Source: Rubrivivax sp.
GTDB lineage: Bacteria > Pseudomonadota > Gammaproteobacteria > Burkholderiales > Burkholderiaceae_C
Reading direction: 5' to 3'
Length of the DNA stretch: 64,000 bases
NCBI GenBank assembly: GCA_021298085.1
Contig: JAJTDE010000003.1
Span: 1-64,000 of the forward strand
In this document: one piece after another, positions 56,333-64,000 of the stretch
Numbering within the stretch: position 1 is the stretch's first letter
How the letters are laid out: each line of letters opens with the position of its first letter
Made by a program: the position numbers and the translations under genes
Notes under the pieces: model-generated
What the model was told of the DNA's origin: nothing
What the model saw: only the letters and a program-made list of their open reading frames with translations
Database searches by the model: none

Positions 56333-57200
56333 GCATCATCAGCGGCACGCGTGACCTGGGCGCCGGGAACAGGCGCTCCAGTTCAGCCTTGTCGTCGGGC
56401 GAGAGTGTGCAACGCTGGGCAGCCCAGTTCTGCCGAAGGTGGGCCGCATGGCTGGCCTTGGGAATGGGCAGCACGTTGCCCTGGGCGAGCAGCCAGGCCA
56501 GCGCCAGTTCTGACGCTGACACGCCCTTGCGGCGGGCCATCTCACCGAGACCGGCATGGCCAAGCAGTGATCCCTCGTCCAGCGGGCAATAGGCCATCAG
56601 CGGCATCTCGTACAGGCGCATCCAGGGCAGGAGGTCCAGCTCAGGCCCGCGCTGGTTCAGCGAGTACCAGACCTGGTTGACGCTGCAGGCGGCGCCGCCG
56701 GGCACGGCCACCAGGTCACGCATGTCGTCGATGTCGAAGTTGCTGACGCCCCAGTGGCGGATCCAGTGGCGCTGCTGCAGGATCTCGAAACCGTCAACGG
56801 TGTCCTTCAGCGGTACCGGCCCACGCCAGTGCAGCAGATACAGGTCAATGCACTCCAGCCCCAGCCTGGCCAGCGTGCGCTCACACGCCTCCAGCATGCC
56901 CGCCGGGTGCGCATGCTGCGGCAGGACCTTGCTGACAATGCACAGTTCCTCCCGGCGCAGGCCGTCGGCCATGGCTTCCCGCAGGGCCCGCCCGACCAGT
57001 GTCTCTGCGCCGCCGTCGCCATAGAGCTCAGCGGTGTCGATGACCCGGTAGCCAATGTCCAGCGCAGCGCGCAGCGCCGCCAGCTCCTGGGCCGCATGGG
57101 CGGGTGATTCGCCCATGCGGGCAGTCCCCAGCCCGAGGGCCGGCCACTCTTCGGCGCTCGGCAACATGACCAGCGCGCCCATGTCCTGCAAAGATTCCAC
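56328..57200 (-). CDS. aldo-keto reductase
   Basis: A 290-residue NADPH-dependent oxidoreductase of the AKR superfamily. The catalytic tetrad is visible: Asp and Tyr in GYRVIDTAELYGDGGAE, Lys in CIVSKVLPQ and His in YLLHWRGP. Cofactor binding is indicated by GVSNFD and VLPIPKASHAAHLRQN. It resembles the bacterial 2,5-diketo-gluconate reductase-like branch that reduces methylglyoxal and other aldehydes. An ATG twelve residues in could be the real start. Stands alone. Confidence 0.9.
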   Translation of the reverse strand: MESLQDMGALVMLPSAEEWPALGLGTARMGESPAHAAQELAALRAALDIGYRVIDTAELYGDGGAETLVGRALREAMADGLRREELCIVSKVLPQHAHPAGMLEACERTLARLGLECIDLYLLHWRGPVPLKDTVDGFEILQQRHWIRHWGVSNFDIDDMRDLVAVPGGAACSVNQVWYSLNQRGPELDLLPWMRLYEMPLMAYCPLDEGSLLGHAGLGEMARRKGVSASELALAWLLAQGNVLPIPKASHAAHLRQNWAAQRCTLSPDDKAELERLFPAPRSRVPLMMR

Positions 57201-57266
57201 GGGTGAGATGGTATGTCGTCCCGATAGGCTCTCGGCCGGGATGAAGGCGGCTTTATCATCAACGAC

Positions 57267-57902
57267 ATGTCTTCTCCCCCGAGCGATACGCCCCGCGACC
57301 TGTCCGAGCTACGTCTGGTTAACGCCCTTACCTTGTTTGACGAGTTTGTGTCGCAAAACGTCCGCACCGCCGATGGTGCCGCCCTTCGGGGACTGGAGAA
57401 GCGATTTGCCGAACAGCTGCTGATCCAGCCCAGCTACTGGAGCCAGATCAAGAGCCGAACTCGTCACATCGGGGACCGTCTGGCACGCCAGTTCGAGGCC
57501 CGTTGCCGCAAGCCGGCGGGCTGGATGGATGTGGCACACCCGGAGTCGTCCGGTCAGCACCTGGCGCTGCAATTGCCCGCCGAGCCGCTGCCCAACGACC
57601 TCAGCAGTACGCCCCGAGACGATGATGAACGATTCATCATCGGATTGGTGCTGAGCTACTACCGAAGGCATCCCCAGCGGGCGCGTACGCGCCTGCTCGA
57701 CCTGTTGTCAGAAGTGCTGAGCCCAAGCCTGGGCGGCAAGGCGGGCGACGCGGCAGCATTGCCGTCCAATTCCGTGTCCCCCCACCTGTGGAACACAGCT
57801 AGACAGGGAGTGAACCCTCCTTCTGCAGAGGCCACGGATGACGCAGACAACCTGTGGCGGCGGACGCAGCAGAGCGTCGCACCCCTGAAGAAGAAGCGCT
57901 GA
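57267..57902 (+). CDS. conserved hypothetical, HTH (Cro/XRE-like) protein
   Basis: A 211-residue protein. The first 100 residues resemble a phage-repressor-like helix-turn-helix: RFAEQLLIQPSYWSQIKSRT and RHIGDRLARQFEARCRKPAGWMD, the second a recurring C-terminal cap of XRE domains in Burkholderiales. Then follows an acidic stretch (DDDERFIIGLVLSYYRRHPQRARTRLL, helical) and a disordered tail ending in LKKKR. It probably binds DNA; the target is unknown. It ends 38 bases before the Fur-box promoter. Confidence 0.6.
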   Translation: MSSPPSDTPRDLSELRLVNALTLFDEFVSQNVRTADGAALRGLEKRFAEQLLIQPSYWSQIKSRTRHIGDRLARQFEARCRKPAGWMDVAHPESSGQHLALQLPAEPLPNDLSSTPRDDDERFIIGLVLSYYRRHPQRARTRLLDLLSEVLSPSLGGKAGDAAALPSNSVSPHLWNTARQGVNPPSAEATDDADNLWRRTQQSVAPLKKKR

Positions 57903-57939
57903 CCGGCGGCACTGCCAGGGCAAACATGAGCAATGGCGC

Positions 57940-57969
57940 TTGACAATGAGAATCTAATCTTTATCATTG
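57940..57969 (+). promoter_or_regulatory. sigma-70 promoter overlapping a Fur-box-like site
   Basis: TTGACA (57940-57945) and TATCAT (57962-57967) are spaced 16 bases apart, a near-consensus promoter in a GC-rich genome. Between and over them, GACAATGAGAATC (57942-57954) matches 11 of the first 13 bases of the Fur consensus GATAATGATAATC. TTTATCATT completes an imperfect inverted repeat with AATGAGAAT. Fur with Fe2+ would block the polymerase. It points to the two small genes and HDOD gene downstream, after a leader of about 200 bases. Confidence 0.65.
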
Positions 57970-58176
57970 CGCCGTGACTTGTTGTTCTCCCGAGATCCCA
58001 TTCGGTCGGTCCCTGAGGCTCTTCGCCGAGGGCTGAGCAACCCAGTCCCGTCTGACCGCGCAGCCCCTGCGCGCGCTACCGGGCCTGGCTGCAGGCCCTT
58101 CAGCACCGTGGCGGCGTGATGTCGCGACCAGCTTCGTGGCCCCTCTGCCTTTATCAATGCTGCCCAGGAGTGCGCC

Positions 58177-58347
58177 ATGAAGACCTTTTCCCTGTCCCTT
58201 GCCAAGCCCAAGCCTCGCAACCCAGTGGCGCTACCCGCGTCACTGCGCAAGGCTGGCGTCCACCGACGCAGTGCATCGGCGCTGCGCCAAGAGGCGCAGC
58301 GCGCACTGAAACGCGAAGTCACCGAATCGCCGCCTCATTGGCGGTGA
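58177..58347 (+). CDS. 56-residue basic protein, first gene of Fur-boxed operon
   Basis: ATG at 58177 with AGGAG six bases upstream; 56 residues. The sequence starts MKTFSLSLAKPKPRNPVALP and continues with a basic, Arg/Lys/Ala-rich helix (LRKAGVHRRSASALRQEAQR), net strongly positive, no membrane segment. It could bind nucleic acid or an acidic partner. The good RBS, the strong promoter and the following small gene with its own RBS argue that it is real. I know no family for it. Confidence 0.6.
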   Translation: MKTFSLSLAKPKPRNPVALPASLRKAGVHRRSASALRQEAQRALKREVTESPPHWR

Positions 58348-58378
58348 GCGGTCTGAATGTCACGACAAGGAGCAGAAC

Positions 58379-58636
58379 ATGGACAAGAGCTGGGGTGCAG
58401 CGCTGGGACCCGCGCCGCCCAGTCCCCTCGAGTGGTGCCGCCGCGGCGTAGCCGCGGCCCTGCACCAGGCCGGCAGCCGCCTGCTGGCCTGGGCGCAACG
58501 GTGGCAACTGCCGGAACCGGTGCGTTCCGCCGGCCCGCAGACACTGGAGTTCCACGCCGAAGCCGGTGCACCGGAAGGCGCGCTGTATGTGGACGGGCAA
58601 CGGGTGGGGGTTCTGCCAGGGGTCACGCGGCTGTAG
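58379..58636 (+). CDS. 85-residue protein, second gene of Fur-boxed operon
   Basis: ATG at 58379 with AAGGAG seven bases upstream, 31 bases after the preceding stop. An amphipathic N-terminal half (WCRRGVAAALHQAGSRLLAW) leads to a compact C-terminal block: TLEFHAEAGAPEGALYVDGQ and RVGVLPGVTRL, which reads as three short beta strands and looks conserved. No Cys or His metal cluster is seen. Function unknown; context suggests iron limitation. Confidence 0.6.
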   Translation: MDKSWGAALGPAPPSPLEWCRRGVAAALHQAGSRLLAWAQRWQLPEPVRSAGPQTLEFHAEAGAPEGALYVDGQRVGVLPGVTRL

Positions 58637-58745
58637 GCCGCTTGCGAGCCAGCTGGGTGGCGTCGGGTTTCAAGTTGGCACAACTTCTGGCCGATAGCCG
58701 GGTCAGGACAAGCCACTGGACACCCTCCCCACCCACCTCGACGCC

Positions 58746-59588
58746 ATGACCGCCACACCCCACGCCGAACAACGCCTGCCCCGAGACCTCGGGGGGTGGG
58801 CGTGTTTGTTTGACGTTGCACAGCTTCCCGTGCTCGGCGACACGGCGGAGCGTCTGGAGGAAGCACGCACCCATGAAGACAGCGTCGACGCCCACTGGCT
58901 GTCAGAGGCGATCTGCAGCGACCCATTGCTGACCATCAAGCTGCACGCCCATGTTGGCTACCTGCGCCGCGGCCGCGACAGCGGTGAACCTGAAACCGTG
59001 ACCGCGGCTCTGGTGATGCTGGGCATCCCGCCGTTCTTCAACCACTTCGGCCCTCAGCCCACCGTGGAAGACGCGCTGCTCAGCAATCCGCTGGCATGGG
59101 AAGGCTTTCAGGCGGTGCTGCGGCGCTCACACCGCGCTGCCAACTTTGCGACCAGTTTTGCACTGCAGCGCCTGGATCACGACGTGGCGGTCATCCAAAG
59201 TGCCGCGCTGTTGCATGACTTCGCGGAACTCTTGCTGTGGCTGCAGGCGCCTCCCCTGGCGCTGGAGATGCTGCGTCGCCAACGCGCCGACCCTCAGCTG
59301 CGCAGCGCCGATGTGCAGCGCGAGCTGATGGGGATCACCCTGCCCGAGCTGCAGCGTGAGCTCATGCGGCGCTGGCGGCTTCCCTCAGTGCTGCAGCACA
59401 CCGCGGACGACACCCGTCACGCCGACTCGGCGCAGGCGCGCACGGTACTGCTGGCGGTGCGTCTGGCTCGCCACACCGCACTGGGCTGGGACAACCCAGC
59501 GCTGCCCGACGATATCCGCGACATCGCAGACCTGCTCCACCTGGGTGAGGTGCCGACGCAGCATCTGCTGCACACGCTCGACCTCTAA
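58746..59588 (+). CDS. HDOD-domain protein
   Basis: A 280-residue cytoplasmic protein of the HDOD family (HD-related, output domain). Features are RLEEARTHEDSVDAHWLSEAICSDPLLTIKL, the typical opening of HDOD domains, and VAVIQSAALLHDFAELLLWL with a residual His-Asp pair. HDOD domains usually lack phosphodiesterase activity and act in signalling and stress responses. It lies 110 bases after the second small gene and reads the same way, so it may be the distal gene of the Fur-boxed operon. Ends facing the OmpA gene. Confidence 0.85.
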   Translation: MTATPHAEQRLPRDLGGWACLFDVAQLPVLGDTAERLEEARTHEDSVDAHWLSEAICSDPLLTIKLHAHVGYLRRGRDSGEPETVTAALVMLGIPPFFNHFGPQPTVEDALLSNPLAWEGFQAVLRRSHRAANFATSFALQRLDHDVAVIQSAALLHDFAELLLWLQAPPLALEMLRRQRADPQLRSADVQRELMGITLPELQRELMRRWRLPSVLQHTADDTRHADSAQARTVLLAVRLARHTALGWDNPALPDDIRDIADLLHLGEVPTQHLLHTLDL

Positions 59589-59690
59589 GCAGCCAAGGCA
59601 TGCCTCAGGGAGCCACCAGCAGGACAGCAAGTGCTCGTCACACCACCTCGGCTGGCCGCTGACAACAGCCAGCTCCTTGGCAGCACAGGC

Positions 59691-60770
59691 TCAGGGCTTG
59701 GCCCGTGCCGTGACTTCCACCTCGACACGCCGGTTGGGCAGCAGACACTCGCGAAGATCGGCCTGGCTCTTCCAACCCGAGGTACAGGCCTCGACCTGTA
59801 CCTGGTCACCCTTGGCATCGGTGCTGATCAGCTTGGCATCCACACCCAGACCCACCAGCAGGTCACGCACGGTATTCACCCGCCGCTCGCTGAGCCGCAG
59901 GTTGTAGTCGGCCTGGCGGGTATTGTTCAGTCGGTCGGCGTGACCCACCAGCCGGATGGACTGCACTTCCAGCGTGCCTGACTTCAGACGTTCGGCCAGG
60001 CTGCGCAGCTGGTCCATGCTGTGGCCACGGATGTCAGAGTGCTGGTACTTGTCGAAGCTGAAGACCACATGGGCCATCACTGAGACCTCACGCACGGGAG
60101 CGGGCGGCGGAGGTGGAGGCGGCGGGGGAGGTGGCGGCGGAGGCGCCTGCACTTCGGCCGCGGGCGACACCACACCAGGGCAGTTGAGCGACAGGACTGA
60201 CGCCTCGGCGATCAGGTCCTCGGCAATCTGCACATAGGGCTTGGCATGGCGCCACTGCTGCTGCGCGTGTTCGTTGCCGGCATGCACCAGCTCGACTTCG
60301 GCACAGGCCACCTTGTGGGCCGAGCAGCGAAAGCCCGGCTCCACCTTCAGCCCAGTGATGCGCTGCCACAGGTCCGGGCGCAGGCGCACGGCCTGGCCGA
60401 CCAGCGGCGTGTCGGTGCCGAGGGTGGCATTGCTTTCCATGCCGACGATCAGCTTCTCCGATTCGGTCAACGCCGCCTGCGGAAGGCTGGAGCGGTCGTT
60501 GCGTGTGTACTCGTGAAAGCTCACGTCCAGCCAGCACTGGGCCTTGGCCAGGTGGTAATCGCGCACCGGGCGGCCCTTGTCGTTGAGCGCCTTGATGCGG
60601 CTCTGCAGACCCTCGTAGACAGCGTGGTCACGCTGGATGGCCTGGTCACTGATGCGCGCCGACGGCGGATTCAACGCCGCCTGGGCGTGGGCGCTCGCCA
60701 GCGGCAGACCCGCCCCGCCCAGCAGCAGCAACGCGGCGGCCAGGGCCGAAGGCTTGAAAAAAGTGTTCAT
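59691..60770 (-). CDS. OmpA-family outer-membrane/periplasmic protein
   Basis: 359 residues: a signal peptide (ALAAALLLLGGAGLPLASAHA), a helical middle part (IKALNDKGRPVRDYHLAKAQ; a conserved Cys in AQCWLDVSF), a run of more than a dozen prolines, and a C-terminal OmpA domain with SFDKYQHSDIRGHSMDQL, IRLVGHADRLNNTRQADYN, LSERRVNTVRDLLVGLGV and NRRVEVEVTARAKP. The OmpA fold binds peptidoglycan; two Cys in VEACTSGWKSQADLRECLLP would form the usual disulfide. It overlaps the upstream giant barrel gene by four bases (ATGA), so the two products are probably made in fixed ratio and work together. Confidence 0.9.
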   Translation of the reverse strand: MNTFFKPSALAAALLLLGGAGLPLASAHAQAALNPPSARISDQAIQRDHAVYEGLQSRIKALNDKGRPVRDYHLAKAQCWLDVSFHEYTRNDRSSLPQAALTESEKLIVGMESNATLGTDTPLVGQAVRLRPDLWQRITGLKVEPGFRCSAHKVACAEVELVHAGNEHAQQQWRHAKPYVQIAEDLIAEASVLSLNCPGVVSPAAEVQAPPPPPPPPPPPPPPAPVREVSVMAHVVFSFDKYQHSDIRGHSMDQLRSLAERLKSGTLEVQSIRLVGHADRLNNTRQADYNLRLSERRVNTVRDLLVGLGVDAKLISTDAKGDQVQVEACTSGWKSQADLRECLLPNRRVEVEVTARAKP

Positions 60771-63700
60771 CGGTCCAGACTCCGGTTGACCTCGCGGTCG
60801 CGGCCCTTGAAGAGGTTTTCGTCAAACTTGAAGCGCAGGCGAATATAGAACCCGCTGCGGGTGTATTCGTAGCCCGCAAGGTCGGTGTCACCCGCAAACC
60901 CGGTGGCGTTGAAGCCTGCCGACAGCCACAGGTTCTGCCGCAGCAGGTAGCCCACCTCGGCACCCACCGCGTGCTGACGCGCGCCGTTCTGGCCCATCTG
61001 CACGGCCGCCATGGCGCCGATGTCCCAGTTCTCGGTGATGTCGTAGACAACCCGGCCCGACACCAGCTGCGCGCGGAAGTTGCTGCGCAGGCCACCCTCA
61101 AACTGGTCGTTCTGCCACTTGGCGGCCACCCGGCCCGTCATCCACCAGGCGCGTGACGGGTGCACATCGGCATGGGCGCTGACGATCACACCCCGGGTGC
61201 GCAGGGTCCCCACAGCCGCGTTGCTGGCGTCGCTCTCGTGCTTGAACTCGATCTTGCCCAGGGCGTTGACCACGTTGGTGTCAGTCGGCCGGTAGGCCAC
61301 GCCCAGCTGGGCACGGTTCTGGAAGACGTCGCCACGCGCCGCGTAATCGGTGCCCAGCATGTGGTTGCGCGCCAGCAGCGTCCAGTCGCGGTCGAGCTTG
61401 CGTGCGGCCATCAGCGTCCACAGCGTGGTGCTGAACCGTTCGTCGATGCCGGGCGTCGAGCTCAAGTCACCCGAGCGCCGGTGCTCGACGCGGGTGCTGC
61501 CGCGCCACAACGGGTGCGCCGCGTAGTCGACACCCACGGCCATCGCATTGACGGTGCTGGTGTCGCCCGACAAGACCTTGATGCGCTCCAGCGCCACGTG
61601 GGCGCGCAGGCCTTCGGCCACGTCCCAGAAGTGGCGCGCGCCCGAGGCGATTTGGGCGTCACGCCCGCTGATCGCGTCGCGCAGGCGGTACTCGCTGAAC
61701 AGCTGAGTTTCGCGCAGCACATTGGCGTCGATGCCCAGCGCAAAGGTGTCGGCGCTGCGACGGGTGTCGGACACGCCGTTGAGCATGACCCAGCCGGTCT
61801 GGTGCTCGGCACGGCCATAGAGGCGCGCCTTGCTGTTGAGGGCGTAGTCGGCACCGAGCGCGACACGACGGCGTTCGTCGCCGTCCACGTCGGCCTCAAT
61901 CTCGCCGCCGACACGCAGCTTGTCGGTCACGCGGTAGCCGGCCCCCAGGCGCACGCTGGTGGAATCGAGCCGCGTCCCCGCCGCCAGGCTGCTGGTGCCC
62001 GGCTGCAGGCTGCCCTGAGTGATCATCGGCAAGCCGGTCACCGGGTCCACCGCCTGGACACCAAAGCCGACGGCACCCCCGCCTGAACCCGTGGCCATGC
62101 TGCCCGTCAGGCCGCCGGTCAGGCTGAACGGCGAAATGACGACGTCGGTGCTGTGGGTGCCCACGGTTTCGCGGGCACGGCGCACGCTCAGATCCAGCAA
62201 GAGCCGGTTGTCGGGCATCCACTGCAGCCCCAACGCAGCCGTCTGCCGTTCACCACCACCGGTGTTGCGGTCCTCGCTGTGAGAGGCCTCGCCGTAGACC
62301 TTCCAGCCTTCGGCCACCTTGACGGCGCTGCGGCCATAGAACTCGTCGCGCCCACCGGCCAAGGGGGCCGAGGGGTTGTTGAACAGCGGCGAGCTGCGGC
62401 CCAGGAAGACACGCGCCTCGGTGTTGTCGCCTTGGTGCACAAACTCCAGGCGCGCCGCACGGCCTTCCACCTCACCGCTGCGGCCGCTCAGGCCCCGTGA
62501 GGTGTTGAGGTTGGCCGGGTTGGTGTTGACGGTGCTGGTGCTCTGCGCCAGCTCCACCACCATGGCCGACCGCTCGTCGAACTTCAGCGTCAGGTTGCCG
62601 CTCACCAGGTCATAGGGGGCGAGGCGATTGCGGTCACTGACCACACTGCCACCGATCTCCAGTGACTTGTTGAGTTTGATCTGCGCATCGGCACCGGCCA
62701 CCCAATGGGCTTCGCCGCCCTGGTCAACCTCGTAGGTGACGCGCAAGGTCACCGGGTTCAGGTTCTCGTCGACGCTGGGCAGGAAGGTCGACAGCAGGAT
62801 ACGGCCCGAGAAGGGCTCGAAGCTGTAGTCGATCAGCCGGGTCAGCGGACGCACCGACACGATGCGCGACGGCTGGGTGCGATCGCGCACCACGACCTCG
62901 ATCTTCTCGCTGCCTTCCAGCACCGCGTTGTGGCGCAGCGCGTAGGGGCCGGAACCCTGGCTGGAGAACTCCTCGACGGTCGACCGCAGTGTGTCGTTGA
63001 AGGCAAAGGCATTCACCACCAGGCTGTCGGTCTCGTGGTGGCCCCGGATGCCGGTGGCGGTGCGGTTGTACTGGCCCAGGCTGCGCTGCTTGAGCGACGC
63101 GACAGCGCCCTGCCCGGCTGGCTGCGAAAAGCCGTCACCGGTGACAAAGTCACCGAACATCACGTAGCTCTTGTGCTTGTCGATGCGCACGTAGAGCCGG
63201 CTGCCCGAACGGGCGTCAAAGCTCTTCAGCGAGGCGTCGCCATACACCGGGTAGAGCTCGTCGGCGCGGACATCGCGCAGCAGGCGGGCGTGGGTGACCT
63301 TGTCGGAGTCGTAGGCCGCCGTCAGCAGCATCTCGCCGCTGATCGTGCCCTTCAGGTAGAAAGCCGCGCGGGCCGCCGCATTGGCCTTGCCGTCGTTGAA
63401 CTCACGCGACCAGTTTTCGATCTCCTGCTCGAAACCATCGCCGCGCCGCGTGGGCGTCAGCGAGACCTTGTTGCGGAAACTGACCACCCCTTCCAGCAGG
63501 CCGGCGGCAATCATCGGGCGCAGGTCAGGCACAAAGCTCACCGCGCCGCTGGCTTGCTGGCCATCGGCCGTGATGCGCAGTCGAACGTCCTGGGCGTCGG
63601 GCGGCGCCAGCAGATGGAACTCGGCCACGCCATTGCGCACCGCGAGCTGAACGCCCGGGTTGACGCGGTCGGCATCCTGGGCCCGCGGACCGAACTCGTC

Positions 63701-64000
63701 GGTGCGGGCCTTGGGCAGCAGCACACGCCCGCCAGAGTGTTCGATGGTGGCAAACACGGTGTCGTTCAAGGGCTTGCCGTCCTTGCCGAGCACCCGCAGC
63801 GTGACCTTGATGGCGGACTGGCCATCGGCGGGCACATGGTTGCGGTCGAGCTCCACGATGATCCGGTCAACCCGAGAGGGTGCCTGGTCGCCCAGGGCGG
63901 GCAGGTCCTTGCGGATCTGCACGCCGCCGGTCGCGGCAGCGCCTTCGTGCGGCGCCGCCGGGTGCAGCGCGCCATCCAGGCCGGAGACCGGCGTGTAGGC
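60767..64000 (-). CDS. very large outer-membrane barrel protein, 5' end outside window
   Basis: The frame is open to the window edge, so the N-terminus is missing; at least 1077 residues are encoded here. The visible start is an Ig/invasin-like domain (VDRIIVELDRNHVPADGQSA, IKVTLRVLGKDGKPLNDTVF), followed by SFRNKVSLTPTRRGDGFEQE and a long run of amphipathic beta strands (for example ARLYGRAEHQTGWVMLNG, GYEYTRSGFYIRLRFKFDENLFKG). This looks like a large, many-stranded barrel with an N-terminal Ig-like stalk. Co-transcribed with the OmpA-family gene. Probable role in surface structure, adhesion or export; I do not recognise a named family. Confidence 0.8.
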   Translation of the reverse strand, partial: AYTPVSGLDGALHPAAPHEGAAATGGVQIRKDLPALGDQAPSRVDRIIVELDRNHVPADGQSAIKVTLRVLGKDGKPLNDTVFATIEHSGGRVLLPKARTDEFGPRAQDADRVNPGVQLAVRNGVAEFHLLAPPDAQDVRLRITADGQQASGAVSFVPDLRPMIAAGLLEGVVSFRNKVSLTPTRRGDGFEQEIENWSREFNDGKANAAARAAFYLKGTISGEMLLTAAYDSDKVTHARLLRDVRADELYPVYGDASLKSFDARSGSRLYVRIDKHKSYVMFGDFVTGDGFSQPAGQGAVASLKQRSLGQYNRTATGIRGHHETDSLVVNAFAFNDTLRSTVEEFSSQGSGPYALRHNAVLEGSEKIEVVVRDRTQPSRIVSVRPLTRLIDYSFEPFSGRILLSTFLPSVDENLNPVTLRVTYEVDQGGEAHWVAGADAQIKLNKSLEIGGSVVSDRNRLAPYDLVSGNLTLKFDERSAMVVELAQSTSTVNTNPANLNTSRGLSGRSGEVEGRAARLEFVHQGDNTEARVFLGRSSPLFNNPSAPLAGGRDEFYGRSAVKVAEGWKVYGEASHSEDRNTGGGERQTAALGLQWMPDNRLLLDLSVRRARETVGTHSTDVVISPFSLTGGLTGSMATGSGGGAVGFGVQAVDPVTGLPMITQGSLQPGTSSLAAGTRLDSTSVRLGAGYRVTDKLRVGGEIEADVDGDERRRVALGADYALNSKARLYGRAEHQTGWVMLNGVSDTRRSADTFALGIDANVLRETQLFSEYRLRDAISGRDAQIASGARHFWDVAEGLRAHVALERIKVLSGDTSTVNAMAVGVDYAAHPLWRGSTRVEHRRSGDLSSTPGIDERFSTTLWTLMAARKLDRDWTLLARNHMLGTDYAARGDVFQNRAQLGVAYRPTDTNVVNALGKIEFKHESDASNAAVGTLRTRGVIVSAHADVHPSRAWWMTGRVAAKWQNDQFEGGLRSNFRAQLVSGRVVYDITENWDIGAMAAVQMGQNGARQHAVGAEVGYLLRQNLWLSAGFNATGFAGDTDLAGYEYTRSGFYIRLRFKFDENLFKGRDREVNRSLDR

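Noticed and set aside
60100-60145. GGCGGAGG-type short repeats as a tandem repeat locus
   Set aside because: They are the proline codons of the OmpA-family protein linker, read on the minus strand.

Overview
The window is GC-rich chromosomal DNA with dense short-spaced operons. Gene content points to a betaproteobacterium of the order Burkholderiales, probably near Comamonadaceae or the Rubrivivax-Leptothrix group. The grounds are split glycyl-tRNA synthetase (glyQ/glyS) with gmhB and plsC, corC-lnt, a cobW-dksA-STAS-hslV-hslU run, IcmF, AceK, type III pantothenate kinase and orphan Bug-type receptors. The order is supported by this content; the family is only an inference. No tRNA, rRNA or CRISPR array was seen.

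Layout. 1-7.1 kb (minus strand): a broken alkyltransferase-like DNA repair gene, two Bug-type solute receptors, a TPR protein, an Asp/Glu racemase, aceK and a beta-carbonic anhydrase. 7.3-10.6 kb is a graveyard: an acyltransferase/SGNH surface-polymer modification gene, a transposase and a secreted CBM-SGNH esterase, all broken. 10.7-15.3 kb: a patatin with a C-terminal barrel, isovaleryl-CoA dehydrogenase and an SprT/YgjP-like metalloprotease. 15.4-25.5 kb: a catabolic cassette (FCD-type GntR regulator, N-carbamoyl/ureide hydrolase, amidase, Dpp/Opp-type ABC importer, hydantoin-racemase homologue) with a perfect FadR-type operator in its divergent promoter region. 25.4-29.9 kb: plsC, gmhB, glyS, glyQ. 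The GmhB homologue lacks its catalytic nucleophile. 30-36.4 kb: a BASS transporter coupled to an N-acyl-D-amino-acid deacylase, then lnt and corC, then a COG0523 metal GTPase. 36.5-41 kb: Cys-poor dksA, a STAS protein and hslVU. 41-44.8 kb: an OmpA-like lipoprotein, a pseudokinase and coaX. 44.9-53.5 kb: icmF, membrane proteins, an MltB-type transglycosylase, an endonuclease/phosphatase-fold protein and AMP nucleosidase. 53.6-55.1 kb: a decayed GGDEF-EAL gene. 55.1-57.2 kb: a yybP-ykoY Mn riboswitch driving a TerC-family gene, and an aldo-keto reductase. 57.3-59.6 kb: a HTH-like protein, then an iron-regulated-looking operon (Fur box on a strong promoter, two very small proteins, a HDOD protein). 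59.7-64 kb: an OmpA-family protein co-transcribed with a very large outer-membrane protein that runs off the window.

The parts that look least described are the Fur-boxed small-protein/HDOD operon, the OmpA plus giant barrel operon at the right edge, the pseudokinase/lipoprotein pair, and the GmhB homologue without a nucleophile. The left third carries several pseudogenes that a normal ORF call would miss or mis-describe.
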